From positions 312,321 to 376,320 of the forward strand of contig NZ_CP046232.1 of assembly GCF_012563325.1 (NCBI RefSeq): DNA of 64,000 nucleotides, given 5' to 3'. This document shows, in pieces, positions 16,395 to 26,657 of this stretch (positions within the stretch are counted from its first letter, which is position 1; the number at the start of each line of letters is the position of its first letter). This stretch comes from Enterobacteriaceae endosymbiont of Plateumaris braccata (GTDB lineage Bacteria; Pseudomonadota; Gammaproteobacteria; Enterobacterales; Enterobacteriaceae). A program made the position numbers and the translations under genes. The notes below the pieces were generated by a model that was not told the origin of the DNA, made no database searches, and saw nothing but the letters and a program-made list of their open reading frames with translations.

Positions 16395-18947
16395 TTATTT
16401 TTTTGTAACAATATTAAATATTTTATTTGGTATATAAATTGTTTTAATTACATTATAATTTAGTATAAATTTTGATATTTTATCATGATTAAATATATAT
16501 TTTTTGATATTATCTTTAGAATTTTTATAACTATAGGGTATATTTATTATATATTTTTTTTTTCCATTAAGTTGTACAACAATATTAAATGAATTTTTCA
16601 TATCAAGTTGAGTATTAATAACTGTAGGCCATGTTTCGTGATCGATATCATTATTATTTCCAATATATTTCCATAATACAAAAGAAAAATGTGGTGTAAA
16701 TGGATATAACATTTTAATTATAACCATTAATGCATCATGAATAATAATATGATCTTCTAAAGAAGAAATTTTATATTTTATTATTTTATTAACTAATAAC
16801 ATTATTGATGAGATTGCTGTATTAAAAATTTGTTTTTTTTCGATATCATTTGAAACTTTAATTATTATTTTATTTATATATTCTTGTAACAATTTTTGTT
16901 TTAAATTTATTTTTGAATAAAAAACTTTTTTATTTATATTTTCTATATTACAATTAAATTTATTATGTTGAAATATAAATTTCCATATTTTTTTTAAAAA
17001 TCTAGACATTCCTTTAATTCCTGATTCTTTCCATTTTAAAGATATACTAGGAGGAGCAGCAAACATTATAAAAATACGTAAAACATCAGCACCATATTTT
17101 TTTATGATATTTTTTGGATCTATACCATTATTTTTAGATTTAGACATTTTAATCATACCATTGTATATTAGTTTTTTACCTGTATTATCCTCAACATCAA
17201 TGATATTATTATTTTTATCTCTTTTTTTTATAATAACTTTATCAGGTGATATCCAATGATATTTATTATTTTGATCTATATAATAAAATGAATCAGCTAA
17301 TACCATACCTTGACATAATAAATTTTTTACAGGTTCATCATTTTCTAATAAATTAAAATCTCTCATTAATTTATGAAAAAATCTAAAATATATTAAATGC
17401 ATAGTAGCATGTTCTATACCACCTATATATTGATCAACTGGTAGCCAGTATTTTACTGAAGATTTATTTAACATTTCTTTATTATTTTTAGGACAGGTAT
17501 ATCTTGCATAATACCAAGAAGATTCTATAAAAGTGTCAAAAGTATTTATTTCTCTAATTCCTTTTTTGCCATTTAAATTGTATTTAAACCAATTTAAATT
17601 ATCATTAATTTTTTTATTATAATTTTGTTGTGTATTATTACTAAATATTCTACTAGGAAATGATATTGGTAAATCTTTTTCTGTTAAAGGAAGAATTTTT
17701 TTATTATTTAATATAATAACAGGTATAGGTGTACCCCATAAACGTTGTCTTGAAATACTCCAATCTTTTAAGCGATAATAATTTTTTTTTTTTATTATAT
17801 TATGTTTAATTAAATATTGTATTAATAATTGAATATTATTTTTATTATAATTAAAATTATTAATTGTTAAATTTATATTTTTATTTATAATAATAGGTAT
17901 ATTATATTTTTTAGCTAATATTAGATCTGGTTTATTATGTGTAGGCATTCCAATACTAGCTTGAATATCATAATGATTAGAAATTTTATTAACAATTAAT
18001 ATTGGTATTTTTTTTTTTGTCACTGAATCAATAGCAAATAATTCACTGTTAATAGATTTTTCTTCAATAGAATTAATTTGTAATGACAAATTACATAATT
18101 TTATAAAATTATTAATTTTAGTATTTACATAAGAAATTTTTGAAAATAAAGAATGATTAAATAATATTTTTATAAAACAAATATTTATATAAAAATAAAT
18201 ATTTTTTATAAAAACTTGAATTTTATCATTACTATTAAAAATATTAAAATTTACTTCTAATCCTTCTATTTTACCTATCCAATTAATTTGCATAGTTTTA
18301 ACTTTTTGTGGCCAACCATGTAATTTTTTTAATGAATTTAACAATTCTTCAGCATAATTAGTAATTTTAAGAAACCATTGAGAAATAGATTTTTTTATAA
18401 CTTTACTATTACATCTCCAACAACGATTATTATGTACTTGTTCATTAGCTAATACAGTTTGATCTATTGGACACCAATTTACAGGTGAAATTTTTTTATA
18501 AACTAATCCATGATTATATAATTTTAAAAAAAACCATTGTTCCCAACGATAATAATCAGAATGACAAGTTGTTATTTCTCTATCCCAATCAAAACTAAAA
18601 CCTAATAATTTTAGTTGTTTTTTCATATAGTTAATATTATTATTAGTCCATACGTCTGGTCTAATATTATTATTCATAGCTGCTGTTTCTGCAGGCAAAC
18701 CAAAAGCATCCCAACCTATAGGATGTAAAACATTTTTACCTAACATACGTTGATATCTAGCAATCACATCTCCAATCGTATAATTACGTACATGTCCCAT
18801 ATGTAATTTTCCTGAAGGATAAGGTAACATAGAAAGACAATAAAATTTTTTTTTATGTTTATCTTCAGTAGCCTTAAATGTTTTATTTATATCCCATATT
18901 TTTTGTACATACAATTCTATTTCTTCAGGTAAATATTCTTTTTTCAT
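16395..18947 (-). CDS. leuS: Leucyl-tRNA synthetase with degenerate editing domain
   Basis: A class Ia synthetase of 850 residues (860 in E. coli). The catalytic core is intact: PYPSGKLHMGH near 42-52, the zinc-type CWRC segment near 176, DWSISRQRLWG near 395, and KMSKS in the Rossmann C-half. The CP1 editing domain (about 224-392) is present but decayed. The threonine-rich TTRPDT motif aligns with IKNIYF at 247-252, and the GTGAVMAVPGHD segment with IQASIGMPTHN, keeping only the aspartate equivalent to E. coli Asp345 (here 341). Synthesis of Leu-tRNA should work; hydrolysis of mischarged tRNA probably does not. A 12-A tract (17782-17793) lies within the frame. Confidence 0.96.
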   Translation of the reverse strand: MKKEYLPEEIELYVQKIWDINKTFKATEDKHKKKFYCLSMLPYPSGKLHMGHVRNYTIGDVIARYQRMLGKNVLHPIGWDAFGLPAETAAMNNNIRPDVWTNNNINYMKKQLKLLGFSFDWDREITTCHSDYYRWEQWFFLKLYNHGLVYKKISPVNWCPIDQTVLANEQVHNNRCWRCNSKVIKKSISQWFLKITNYAEELLNSLKKLHGWPQKVKTMQINWIGKIEGLEVNFNIFNSNDKIQVFIKNIYFYINICFIKILFNHSLFSKISYVNTKINNFIKLCNLSLQINSIEEKSINSELFAIDSVTKKKIPILIVNKISNHYDIQASIGMPTHNKPDLILAKKYNIPIIINKNINLTINNFNYNKNNIQLLIQYLIKHNIIKKKNYYRLKDWSISRQRLWGTPIPVIILNNKKILPLTEKDLPISFPSRIFSNNTQQNYNKKINDNLNWFKYNLNGKKGIREINTFDTFIESSWYYARYTCPKNNKEMLNKSSVKYWLPVDQYIGGIEHATMHLIYFRFFHKLMRDFNLLENDEPVKNLLCQGMVLADSFYYIDQNNKYHWISPDKVIIKKRDKNNNIIDVEDNTGKKLIYNGMIKMSKSKNNGIDPKNIIKKYGADVLRIFIMFAAPPSISLKWKESGIKGMSRFLKKIWKFIFQHNKFNCNIENINKKVFYSKINLKQKLLQEYINKIIIKVSNDIEKKQIFNTAISSIMLLVNKIIKYKISSLEDHIIIHDALMVIIKMLYPFTPHFSFVLWKYIGNNNDIDHETWPTVINTQLDMKNSFNIVVQLNGKKKYIINIPYSYKNSKDNIKKYIFNHDKISKFILNYNVIKTIYIPNKIFNIVTKK

Positions 18948-19236
18948 ATTTATGAATACCTTATCTATTTTATTTAGACTACTTATTAATAAATAAGTAT
19001 TGTTTTTTATAAGTATAATATGTCATTTTTTGTATAAAAATAATAAAATTATTTGAAATAAATAACATATGTAATAAAGATATTTAATATTATTAATTTT
19101 TAAATATAAATATTTAATTTTTTAAAATAAAATAATTATTAATAATATCAAATTATATTTATATAATAAAAAATTTTTTTATATAAATTAATATTTACAT
19201 ATTATTTTTATATAATATAAATTTATATATAAAAAA

Positions 19237-19689
19237 TTATTTATAAGGATTAGAATATCCAAGAATAGTAAGTAACTTAATTTCTTCTAATTGCATTATT
19301 TTTTTTTTATTTTTGTTAAAATGATCAAATTTTAATAAATGTAAACTGGAATGTATAATCATATGTGCCCAATATTCTTCTATTTTTTTATTATATATAT
19401 AAGCTTCATATTCAATAATATCTTTACATAAAATAATATCTCCTAAGAAAAATTTTTTAAATAAGTAATCTTCATAAGGAAAACATAAAACATTAGTTGT
19501 TTTATTAATATTTAAAAATTTAATATTAAGTTTTTTAATTATTGTCTTTTCTACAAAACTAACATTTATTACAAATTTTTTTTTATAATTATTAAAAATA
19601 ATATACAACCAATTATATAAATTATTCTTTGAAGGTAAATTATTTTTATTTTTACAATAATTATTATAATTTAATATAATTTTTTTCAT
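19237..19689 (-). CDS. ybeY: YbeY endoribonuclease
   Basis: A single-strand endoribonuclease in 16S rRNA 3'-end maturation and ribosome quality control. It has 150 residues (155 in E. coli) and the UPF0054 metal motif HSSLHLLKFDH near the C-terminus, with its three histidines present, plus NVLCFPYED upstream. It follows miaB on the same strand by 71 bp; ybeZ (phoL), between them in E. coli, is absent, as are ybeX and lnt. The product is very lysine and asparagine rich but ungapped over the motif. Confidence 0.93.
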   Translation of the reverse strand: MKKIILNYNNYCKNKNNLPSKNNLYNWLYIIFNNYKKKFVINVSFVEKTIIKKLNIKFLNINKTTNVLCFPYEDYLFKKFFLGDIILCKDIIEYEAYIYNKKIEEYWAHMIIHSSLHLLKFDHFNKNKKKIMQLEEIKLLTILGYSNPYK

Positions 19690-19760
19690 TTATTATTTAC
19701 CAAATAAATATATAATATTTAAAGTTATTTATTTATTTAAATTAATATAAATTATTAATA

Positions 19761-21101
19761 TTAATTGTCATTTAAAGAAATAAATTTACCATGTAATGAA
19801 TATAAATAAAAAGCAGTAATTTTTACATTAACTAATTTTCCAATAAAATTATATTTATTTAGAAAAAAAACAACTCGATTATTTTCTGTTCTACCGAAAA
19901 AAAATTGTTCATTTTGAGGTGATATTCCTTCAACTAAAATAGTTTGTATAGTATTTAACATTTTTTTACTATTTTTTTTTATTTGTTTTTTGATATAATA
20001 TTGTAAGATATATAATCTCTGTTTTTTTTCATATTCACTAATGTTATCAGTTAATTTACTTGCTGGAGTCCCTGGTCTAGGAGAATATATAAAACTAAAA
20101 CTCATATCAAAATTAATATCTAATATTAATGAAATAGTTTGATAAAAATCATTTTGTGTTTCTCCAGGAAAACCTACAATAAAATCTGAACTAATTTGTA
20201 TATTAGGTCTAACAACTCTTAATTTTTTTATAATATTTTTATATTCAATAATATTATATCTTCTTTTCATTAATGATAAAATTTTATTAGAACCACTTTG
20301 TACAGGTAAATGAACAAAACTAACTAATTGAGGTATTTTATAATATGTTTGAATTAATTCATCAGAAAAATTTTGTGGATGACTGGTAGTAAATCTAATT
20401 CTCTTAATATCTTTAATTTTAGAAACTTTTCTTAATAATTCGGAAAAATTACATACATTATTTTCTAAATCTGTATATTTATAAGCATTAACATTTTGTC
20501 CTAATAAATGAATTTCTTTAACTCCTTGTTTAGATAAAATTTTTATTTCTTTAATAATATCTTGATAAGGTCTACTAACTTCTTTTCCTCTTGTATGTGG
20601 TACAATACAATACGTGCAATATTTATTGCAACCTTCTATTATAGAAATAAATTCACTAATATTCTTTTTTTTTGGTAATGGAAAATAATTAAATTTTTCT
20701 ATTTTTGGAAAACTAATATCAATTAAATATTTTTTAAATATACGAATTTTTTTAACCATCATAGGAATTCTATGTAAAGTTTGTGGACCAAAAATAATAT
20801 CTACATGATTAGCTCTATTTAGTATTTTTTTACCTTCTTGTACAGCAACACATCCTCCAACACCAATAATAATGTTAGGATTTATTTTTTTTAAATTTTT
20901 CCATCTTCCTAATTGATGAAATAATTTTTCTTGTGCTTTTTCTCTAATAGAGCATGTATTTAATATAATTATATTAGCATTATTTATAGTTTGAGTAAGT
21001 TTACAATTTAATTCTTTTACCATCAAATCAGCTATCTTAGATGAATCATATTCATTCATTTGACAGCCCCAAGTTTTAATATATAATTTATTGTTTAACA
21101 T
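19761..21101 (-). CDS. miaB: tRNA-2-methylthio-N6-dimethylallyladenosine synthase
   Basis: A radical-SAM methylthiotransferase acting on i6A37 of tRNAs reading UNN codons. It has 446 residues (474 in E. coli). The N-terminal auxiliary cluster cysteines are at 13, 50 and 84, and the radical-SAM triad at 158, 162 and 165 in [19 protein letters not shown] and GFPGET follow, then a C-terminal TRAM domain. It lies downstream of the Met-Leu-Gln tRNA cluster as in E. coli. It needs reduction by flavodoxin, and fldA is also in the window. Confidence 0.97.
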   Translation of the reverse strand: MLNNKLYIKTWGCQMNEYDSSKIADLMVKELNCKLTQTINNANIIILNTCSIREKAQEKLFHQLGRWKNLKKINPNIIIGVGGCVAVQEGKKILNRANHVDIIFGPQTLHRIPMMVKKIRIFKKYLIDISFPKIEKFNYFPLPKKKNISEFISIIEGCNKYCTYCIVPHTRGKEVSRPYQDIIKEIKILSKQGVKEIHLLGQNVNAYKYTDLENNVCNFSELLRKVSKIKDIKRIRFTTSHPQNFSDELIQTYYKIPQLVSFVHLPVQSGSNKILSLMKRRYNIIEYKNIIKKLRVVRPNIQISSDFIVGFPGETQNDFYQTISLILDINFDMSFSFIYSPRPGTPASKLTDNISEYEKKQRLYILQYYIKKQIKKNSKKMLNTIQTILVEGISPQNEQFFFGRTENNRVVFFLNKYNFIGKLVNVKITAFYLYSLHGKFISLNDN

Positions 21102-21166
21102 AAGAATTTATTATTAATTTTATATATAAAATATATATAAATAAGAGTTATTTTAAAAAAATATTA

Positions 21167-21238
21167 CTGGGGTACCTGGATTTGAACCAGGGATGCCGGT
21201 ATCAAAAACCGGTGCCTTAACCTCTTGGCTATACCCCA
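21167..21238 (-). tRNA. glnU: tRNA-Gln (UUG)
   Basis: 72-nt minus-strand cloverleaf. The acceptor is TGGGGTA/TACCCCA with discriminator G. The anticodon loop TTTTGAT gives UUG, and the T arm has GGTTCAAATCC. CCA is not encoded. It is the last of the Met-Leu-Gln cluster; the E. coli metT-leuW-glnU-glnW-metU-glnV-glnX operon is reduced here to one of each. Confidence 0.97.
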
Positions 21239-21260
21239 AAAAATATATAAAACAAAAATT

Positions 21261-21343
21261 TGCGGAAGACGAGACTTGAACTCGTATATTATAATAATTC
21301 CAGAATCTAAATCTGGTGCGTCTTCCAATTCCGCCACTTCCGC
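21261..21343 (-). tRNA. leuW: tRNA-Leu (UAG)
   Basis: 83-nt class II tRNA on the minus strand. The acceptor is GCGGAAG/CTTCCGC and the anticodon loop TTTAGAT gives UAG. Its long variable arm is now AT-only, unlike the GC-rich E. coli arm. The T arm is GAGTTCAAGTCTC. CCA is not encoded. Confidence 0.97.
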
Positions 21344-21354
21344 TAAAATTTTTA

Positions 21355-21428
21355 TAGCTACGATGGGAATTGAACCCATGACCTCAGCGTTATGAGTGCT
21401 GTGCTCTAACCATCTGAGCTACGTAGCT
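21355..21428 (-). tRNA. metT: Elongator tRNA-Met (CAU)
   Basis: 74-nt minus-strand cloverleaf. The acceptor is AGCTACG/CGTAGCT and the anticodon loop CTCATAA gives CAU. It matches E. coli metT closely and lacks the initiator hallmarks (a paired first base, no GGG/CCC anticodon stem), so it is the elongator. It is first in the cluster behind a good promoter. CCA is not encoded. Confidence 0.95.
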
Positions 21429-21444
21429 AAAATTATATAAGTAT

Positions 21445-21473
21445 ATTATGTAAATATAAAATTAGAACGTCAA
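21445..21473 (-). promoter_or_regulatory. Sigma-70 promoter of the Met-Leu-Gln tRNA cluster
   Basis: TTGACG (21468-21473) and CATAAT (21445-21450) on the minus strand are 17 bp apart, each 5/6 to consensus. The predicted start falls about 10 nt before the tRNA-Met 5' end. This is the best-looking promoter in the window. Confidence 0.65.
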
Positions 21474-21537
21474 CTAATTTATTACTTTAAATGAATATTT
21501 TTTATGAACTATATTATAAAAAAATGGTATTTAACTT

Positions 21538-23208
21538 ATGTATAAAAAAAATAATACTTATAAAAATAATTTTATTTATCAAATTATCAATAATGATTTA
21601 AAAAATAAAAAATACGGTATGATATATACAAGATTTCCTCCGGAACCTAATGGTTATTTACACATTGGACATATTAAATCGATATGTTTAAATTTTACAA
21701 TAGCAAAAGATTTTAATGGTAAATGTAATTTAAGAATTGATGATACTAACCCTGTTAAAGAAAATATTAAATATATAGAATCTATAAAAAAAGATTTAAT
21801 TTGGTTAAATTTTCAATGGTCAAATAATATTAAATATTCATCAGACTATTTCGATCAATTATATAAATATGCTATAGAATTAATTAATAAAGGATTGGCA
21901 TATGTTGATGAATTAACATCAGAAGAAATACGTGATTATAGAGGAACTTTATTAATCCCTGGCAAAAATAGTCCATATCGAAATAGAAGTATAAAAGAAA
22001 ATTTAAAATTATTCAATAAAATGAAATTAGGTAAATTTCCAGAAGGTAGTGCATCTTTAAGAGCAAAAATAAATATGCAATCTAAAACTATTATTTTGCG
22101 AGATCCTGTTTTATATCGAATTAAATTTATTCAACACCATCAAACAGGAGATAAATGGTGTATATATCCTATGTATGATTTTGCTCATTGTATTGCAGAT
22201 GCTCTTGAGGAAATTACACATTCATTATGTACATTAGAGTTTCAAGATAATAGATTATTATATGATTGGATTATTAATCATATAAGTATAAATCATCATC
22301 CTAAACAGTATGAATTTTCTAGGTTAAATATAGAGTATTCTATACTCTCAAAAAGAAAAATGAATTTATTAATAAATAATAAAATTATAAATAACTGGAA
22401 TGATCCTAGAATGTTAACTATTTCAGGATTGCGAAAAAGAGGTTATACTGCATCATCTTTAAAAGAATTTTGTTATCGTATTGGTGTTACAAAACAAAAT
22501 AATATGATAGAGATGGCATCTCTTGAATCTTGTATTAGAGATGAATTAAATAAAAATGCTCATAGAATTATGGCTATATTAAAACCTTTAAAAATAATTA
22601 TTACAAATTTTCCTATGACAAAAGAAAAAATTCAAATTATTGCTCCTAATCATCCTAATAATAGGATTATGGGTTTTAGAGATATTTTTTTTACTAAAGA
22701 AATATATATAAATAAATCAGATTTTATTGAAAAAGATACAGAAAATAATAAAAAATTGACCTTAAAAAAAGAAATACGATTAAGATATTCTTTTGTAATA
22801 AAAGCTAATAAAATTTTAAAAAATAATAAAGGAAAAATTATTTGTGTATATTGTACTTATGATTCTAATACATTAGGTAAAAAATTAAACAAAGATCGAA
22901 ATGTAAAAGGAGTTATTCATTGGTTATCAATTTCTCATTCTATTCCAGCTATCTTTCGAATATATAATAATTTATTTACAAAAAAAAATATTGATAATAT
23001 TAATATTAATAATATTTTTAATTTTATAAATAAAAAATCATTATTAATATATAATGGTTTTATTGAAAAAAATATTTTAAAAAAAAAACAAAATAAATCA
23101 TTTCAATTTGAAAGAGAAGGTTATTTCTGCTTAGACACAAAAGATTCTAATGAAAAAATGTTAATTTTTAATCAAATAACATCATTAAAAAATAAATTTA
23201 AAATATAA
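21538..23208 (+). CDS. glnS: Glutaminyl-tRNA synthetase
   Basis: A class Ib synthetase of 556 residues (554 in E. coli). The HIGH motif is at 42-45 within [12 protein letters not shown], the KMSKS equivalent is SKRK at 271-274, and the catalytic domain carries [13 protein letters not shown] and DFAHCI. The C-terminal beta-barrels recognise the anticodon. It is divergent from the tRNA cluster that includes tRNA-Gln. A 10-A run near 23079 is kept in frame. It ends at a strong hairpin shared with convergent fldA. Confidence 0.97.
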   Translation: MYKKNNTYKNNFIYQIINNDLKNKKYGMIYTRFPPEPNGYLHIGHIKSICLNFTIAKDFNGKCNLRIDDTNPVKENIKYIESIKKDLIWLNFQWSNNIKYSSDYFDQLYKYAIELINKGLAYVDELTSEEIRDYRGTLLIPGKNSPYRNRSIKENLKLFNKMKLGKFPEGSASLRAKINMQSKTIILRDPVLYRIKFIQHHQTGDKWCIYPMYDFAHCIADALEEITHSLCTLEFQDNRLLYDWIINHISINHHPKQYEFSRLNIEYSILSKRKMNLLINNKIINNWNDPRMLTISGLRKRGYTASSLKEFCYRIGVTKQNNMIEMASLESCIRDELNKNAHRIMAILKPLKIIITNFPMTKEKIQIIAPNHPNNRIMGFRDIFFTKEIYINKSDFIEKDTENNKKLTLKKEIRLRYSFVIKANKILKNNKGKIICVYCTYDSNTLGKKLNKDRNVKGVIHWLSISHSIPAIFRIYNNLFTKKNIDNININNIFNFINKKSLLIYNGFIEKNILKKKQNKSFQFEREGYFCLDTKDSNEKMLIFNQITSLKNKFKI

Positions 23209-23223
23209 TTTTAAATTTATTTA

Positions 23224-23263
23224 TAAAAAATCAATTATATTAAATAATATAATTGATTTTTTA
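23224..23263. terminator. Bidirectional hairpin between glnS and fldA
   Basis: An 18-bp perfect stem (23224-23241 with 23246-23263) around a 4-nt loop. It has A-runs at one foot and T-runs at the other, and one C-G pair in each arm. It fills the 59-bp gap between two stop codons of convergent genes, so it can serve both strands. Confidence 0.8.
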
Positions 23264-23267
23264 AAAG

Positions 23268-23774
23268 TTAAAATTTTTTAGATATTTGTTTAGTCCATTG
23301 TTTAATACGCAAGGAAGTTAAATGAGATTGTCTATCTTCATCTATAGTTAATCCTAAAAAAAAATCTTTATTTTTTAAACTTTTAGTATTTTCAAAATAA
23401 TAGCCTAAAGTAGGCCAATATCCTATTATTTTTGCTTTATTTTTTTTAATAATTTTATAAATTAAACTAATTGCATCACAAAAATAATCTCCATAATCTT
23501 CTTGATCACCACATCCAAATAAAGCTACAATTTTATTTTGAAAGTTTATTGTTCTTAAAGTAGGAAAAAAATCATCCCAATCACATTGAGCTTCACCATA
23601 ATACCAAGTTGATATACCAAATAAAAGTATTGGAAAATTTTCAATATCTTTTTTACTACTTTTAGAAATATCAAAAATTTTAGTATTAAAGTTAACTAAT
23701 TCTTTTTGAATTTTTAATGCAACGTTTTCTGTATGACCTGTATCACTACCAAAAAAAATACCTATTTTAGACAT
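23268..23774 (-). CDS. fldA: Flavodoxin 1
   Basis: An FMN electron carrier of 168 residues (176 in E. coli). The phosphate loop is [10 protein letters not shown] near residue 10, followed by [15 protein letters not shown] near 56 and [13 protein letters not shown] near 90, the two loops holding the isoalloxazine ring. E. coli flavodoxin feeds radical-SAM enzymes, IspG/IspH and others. Here MiaB and the HemW-like protein are candidate clients. It sits in the conserved fldA-ybfF neighbourhood; fur, ybfE and seqA are missing. Confidence 0.97.
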   Translation of the reverse strand: MSKIGIFFGSDTGHTENVALKIQKELVNFNTKIFDISKSSKKDIENFPILLFGISTWYYGEAQCDWDDFFPTLRTINFQNKIVALFGCGDQEDYGDYFCDAISLIYKIIKKNKAKIIGYWPTLGYYFENTKSLKNKDFFLGLTIDEDRQSHLTSLRIKQWTKQISKKF

Positions 23775-23798
23775 ATGAATTATTTACCTTAAATAATT

Positions 23799-24572
23799 TT
23801 ATTTCAAACAAAAATTAAATATTTTATTTATGACTATATTAGTTTTTTCAATATGTAAAAAATGACCAGCAGAAATATTATATATTTTAGCTAATGGAAA
23901 TTGATTAAATAATTTTTCATAATATATATGATTAATATAAAGTGATTTTTCTCCTTTTAAAAATAATGATTCTCCTAACCATGAAGGTATTGTTTCCCAT
24001 TTTAATATTGTATTATATTCATTACTTAATATAGGTAAATTAAATTTCCATTCACCATTAGAAAAAGAATTTAAAAGAAATTTAATTATATGTTTTTTTT
24101 TTATATAAAAACTCATTATTTCAAAAGCTTTTATTTTAGTAAATATTTTTAATTTATTAATTTTATTTAATATAAAAAAAATATTTTTATTATTAAAATA
24201 ATAATGAACAGGAGCTATATCAAGAATAATAATTTTTTTTATGTAATTAGGAATTAATTTAGTCATAATCATAGCAATTTTACCACCCATAGAATGTCCT
24301 ATAATAATAATATTTTTTTTAATACCAATATATTTAAGTGTATCTAAAATATCTTGAGCCATCATTATATAATCCATACTATTATTAGTAGGAGATAAAC
24401 CATGATTTCTTACATCAATCTCAATAATTTTGTATTTTAATTTTTTATTTAAAATTTTAGCAATATAATGTAGACTACATATATTACCAAATAATCCGTG
24501 AATTGTAATAATAGTTCTATGTATTTTGGGATTAAAATTATTTATAGGAATAATGGAGTAATTTAGAATCAT
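23799..24572 (-). CDS. ybfF: Alpha/beta-hydrolase, YbfF-type acyl esterase
   Basis: A 257-residue alpha/beta-hydrolase (254 in E. coli). The nucleophile elbow is GHSMGG with Ser94, the oxyanion-region motif is HGLFGN near 25-30, EIDVRNHGLS follows near 51, and the catalytic His is in SAGHFLH near the C-terminus. E. coli YbfF hydrolyses short-chain and acyl-CoA esters in vitro; its physiological substrate is unclear. It is 24 bp upstream of fldA on the same strand. Retention of the intact triad region suggests real selection, though an alternative substrate in a symbiont cannot be excluded. Confidence 0.87.
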   Translation of the reverse strand: MILNYSIIPINNFNPKIHRTIITIHGLFGNICSLHYIAKILNKKLKYKIIEIDVRNHGLSPTNNSMDYIMMAQDILDTLKYIGIKKNIIIIGHSMGGKIAMIMTKLIPNYIKKIIILDIAPVHYYFNNKNIFFILNKINKLKIFTKIKAFEIMSFYIKKKHIIKFLLNSFSNGEWKFNLPILSNEYNTILKWETIPSWLGESLFLKGEKSLYINHIYYEKLFNQFPLAKIYNISAGHFLHIEKTNIVINKIFNFCLK

Positions 24573-24765
24573 ATTATAATTTATTCTATTTAAATTAAAA
24601 TTTTAAAATATATAAGATATATTAAAATATATATTATTTTAAAAATAAATAAATATTTATATATTAATTATATTAAGTTATTATTAAATATAAAAATATT
24701 AAAATTTATTAAAATATTATTTAATTCACATAATAAAACGTATAATTAAAAAAATAATATTTTTT

Positions 24766-26394
24766 ATGAAAAACATAAATCCTACTAAAACAATTTCTTG
24801 GAAAATATTAGCAGAACACTTTCAAGAAATGAAAAAAATAACACTTACTGATTTATTTAAAAAAGATAAAAAAAGATTCTCTAAATTTTCTATCAATTTT
24901 GAAAACGAAATTCTTTTTGATTTTTCAAAGAATATAATTAATGAAGAAACAATTAAAAATTTAATTAATTTAGCTAAAGAAACTGATTATAATAATGCTA
25001 TTAATTCTATGTTCTATGGTGAAGATATTAATATAACAGAAAAAAAACCAGTTTTACATATTGCATTACGTAATCAATATAGCACAAGTACTTTTTTAAA
25101 TAATGAAAATATATATAACAATATAATTATTAATTTAAAAAAAATCAAACAGATTTCTGATGATATAATTTCAGGAAAATGGAAAGGATATCAAAATCAT
25201 ACAATAAAAAATATTATAAATATAGGTATTGGAGGATCTAATTTAGGTCCATTAATGGTAACAGAAGCACTAAAATCTTATAAAAATCATTTAAAATTAT
25301 ATTTTATATCAAATATTGACAGTAATCAATTACTAGATGTTTTAAAAAAAATTAAACCAGAAAATAGTTTATTTATTATTTCTTCTAAAACTTTTACTAC
25401 TCAAGAAACTATTTCTAATGCAAAAAGTGTAAAAGAATGGTTTATAGAAAATACTTTTAATATAAATTTTAATGATAATGTAGCAAAACATTTTATTGCT
25501 GTAACAGCTAATATTAATTATGCACAAAAATTTGGAATAAATAAGGATAATATATTACCATTATATGATTGGATAGGTGGTCGTTTTTCTTTATGGTCGT
25601 CTATAGGTTTGCCAATATCATTATCTCTTGGTTTTAATAATTTTCAAAAGTTATTAAAAGGTGCAGAGAAAATGGATAATCATTTTTTTTATAACCCTAT
25701 TAGATATAATATGCCTATTATCATGTCTTTAATAAGTATTTGGTATAATAATTTTTGGAAATCAGAAACAGAAGCAGTAATACTTTATGATTATTATATG
25801 AGGTATTTTCCAAAATATTTACAACAATTAAATATGGAATCTAATGGTAAATCTATAGATAGAAATGGTAAAATAATAAGTTATCAAACTAGTCCAATTA
25901 TATGGGGTGATATAGGTACTAATAGTCAACATTCATTTTTTCAAATGTTACATCAAGGTACAAAATTTATTCCATGTGATTTTATAGCACCAATACTTAC
26001 TCATAATTATTTAAATAATTATCATAACAAATTAATATCTAATTATATAGCACAAACACAAGCATTAGCTTTTGGTAATAAAAATGATATTAGTATAAAT
26101 ATAGAAAATAATATATATAAATTATGTTCAGGTAATCATCCTAGCAATTCAATTTTTTTAAGAGAAATAACACCACATAATTTAGGATCATTAATTGCTT
26201 TATATGAACATAAAATTTTTATGCAAGGAGTAATTTTAAATATTTTTTCTTTTGATCAATGGGGAGTTGAATTAGGAAAAAAAATGGCTAATTTATTAAT
26301 ATCAGATTTAGATAATATTAAAAAAACAACTAATTATGATAGTTCAACTAATGGATTAATAAATTTTTATAAATCATTTAATAAATTAAATTAA
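24766..26394 (+). CDS. pgi: Glucose-6-phosphate isomerase
   Basis: Interconverts glucose-6-phosphate and fructose-6-phosphate. It has 542 residues (549 in E. coli). GIGGSNLGPLMV and SSKTFTTQET form the phosphate-binding SIS folds; the catalytic Glu is in NMESNGKS, His in TNSQHSFFQ, and Lys in WGVELGKK. A perfect TATAAT stands at 24741-24746, about 20 bp before the ATG, but no convincing -35 or Shine-Dalgarno is visible. It has no operon partner. Glycolysis or gluconeogenesis from hexose phosphate is implied. Confidence 0.97.
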   Translation: MKNINPTKTISWKILAEHFQEMKKITLTDLFKKDKKRFSKFSINFENEILFDFSKNIINEETIKNLINLAKETDYNNAINSMFYGEDINITEKKPVLHIALRNQYSTSTFLNNENIYNNIIINLKKIKQISDDIISGKWKGYQNHTIKNIINIGIGGSNLGPLMVTEALKSYKNHLKLYFISNIDSNQLLDVLKKIKPENSLFIISSKTFTTQETISNAKSVKEWFIENTFNINFNDNVAKHFIAVTANINYAQKFGINKDNILPLYDWIGGRFSLWSSIGLPISLSLGFNNFQKLLKGAEKMDNHFFYNPIRYNMPIIMSLISIWYNNFWKSETEAVILYDYYMRYFPKYLQQLNMESNGKSIDRNGKIISYQTSPIIWGDIGTNSQHSFFQMLHQGTKFIPCDFIAPILTHNYLNNYHNKLISNYIAQTQALAFGNKNDISINIENNIYKLCSGNHPSNSIFLREITPHNLGSLIALYEHKIFMQGVILNIFSFDQWGVELGKKMANLLISDLDNIKKTTNYDSSTNGLINFYKSFNKLN

Positions 26395-26540
26395 TCTTAT
26401 ATTTATTTAAAATAAAAACTTTAAAATAAATTAAATTTTTATAAAAATTTATCTATATCATAAAAATATAATATTAATGATTTTTTAAAAAAAATTAAAG
26501 AATTTTTTTTAAAAAACTATTAAAAATTTTTAAACTATTT

Positions 26541-26580
26541 AATAATATTATATTTTTATATATAAAAATATAATATTATT
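26541..26580. terminator. 40-bp perfect A/T palindrome between pgi and deaD
   Basis: Bases 26541-26560 are the exact reverse complement of 26561-26580, with no mismatch and no G or C. It lies between the stops of convergent pgi and deaD. It can form a 16-18-bp hairpin in RNA from either strand, or a DNA cruciform. Bidirectional termination or 3'-end protection is the simplest role. Confidence 0.65.
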
Positions 26581-26657
26581 GAGAATTAAATTTATTAATA
26601 ATCTTTTTAAAAATTAATTTATTTTTATTAAAATATTATCAATTCTAATTTAGAATT

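Noticed and set aside
18979..19000. 8-bp hairpin upstream of leuS
   Set aside because: Short, A/T-rich and without a T-tract on the leuS strand; too likely by chance in this composition to call.
21164..21379. 71-codon ORF on the minus strand
   Set aside because: It runs through the tRNA-Met, tRNA-Leu and tRNA-Gln genes; open by chance.
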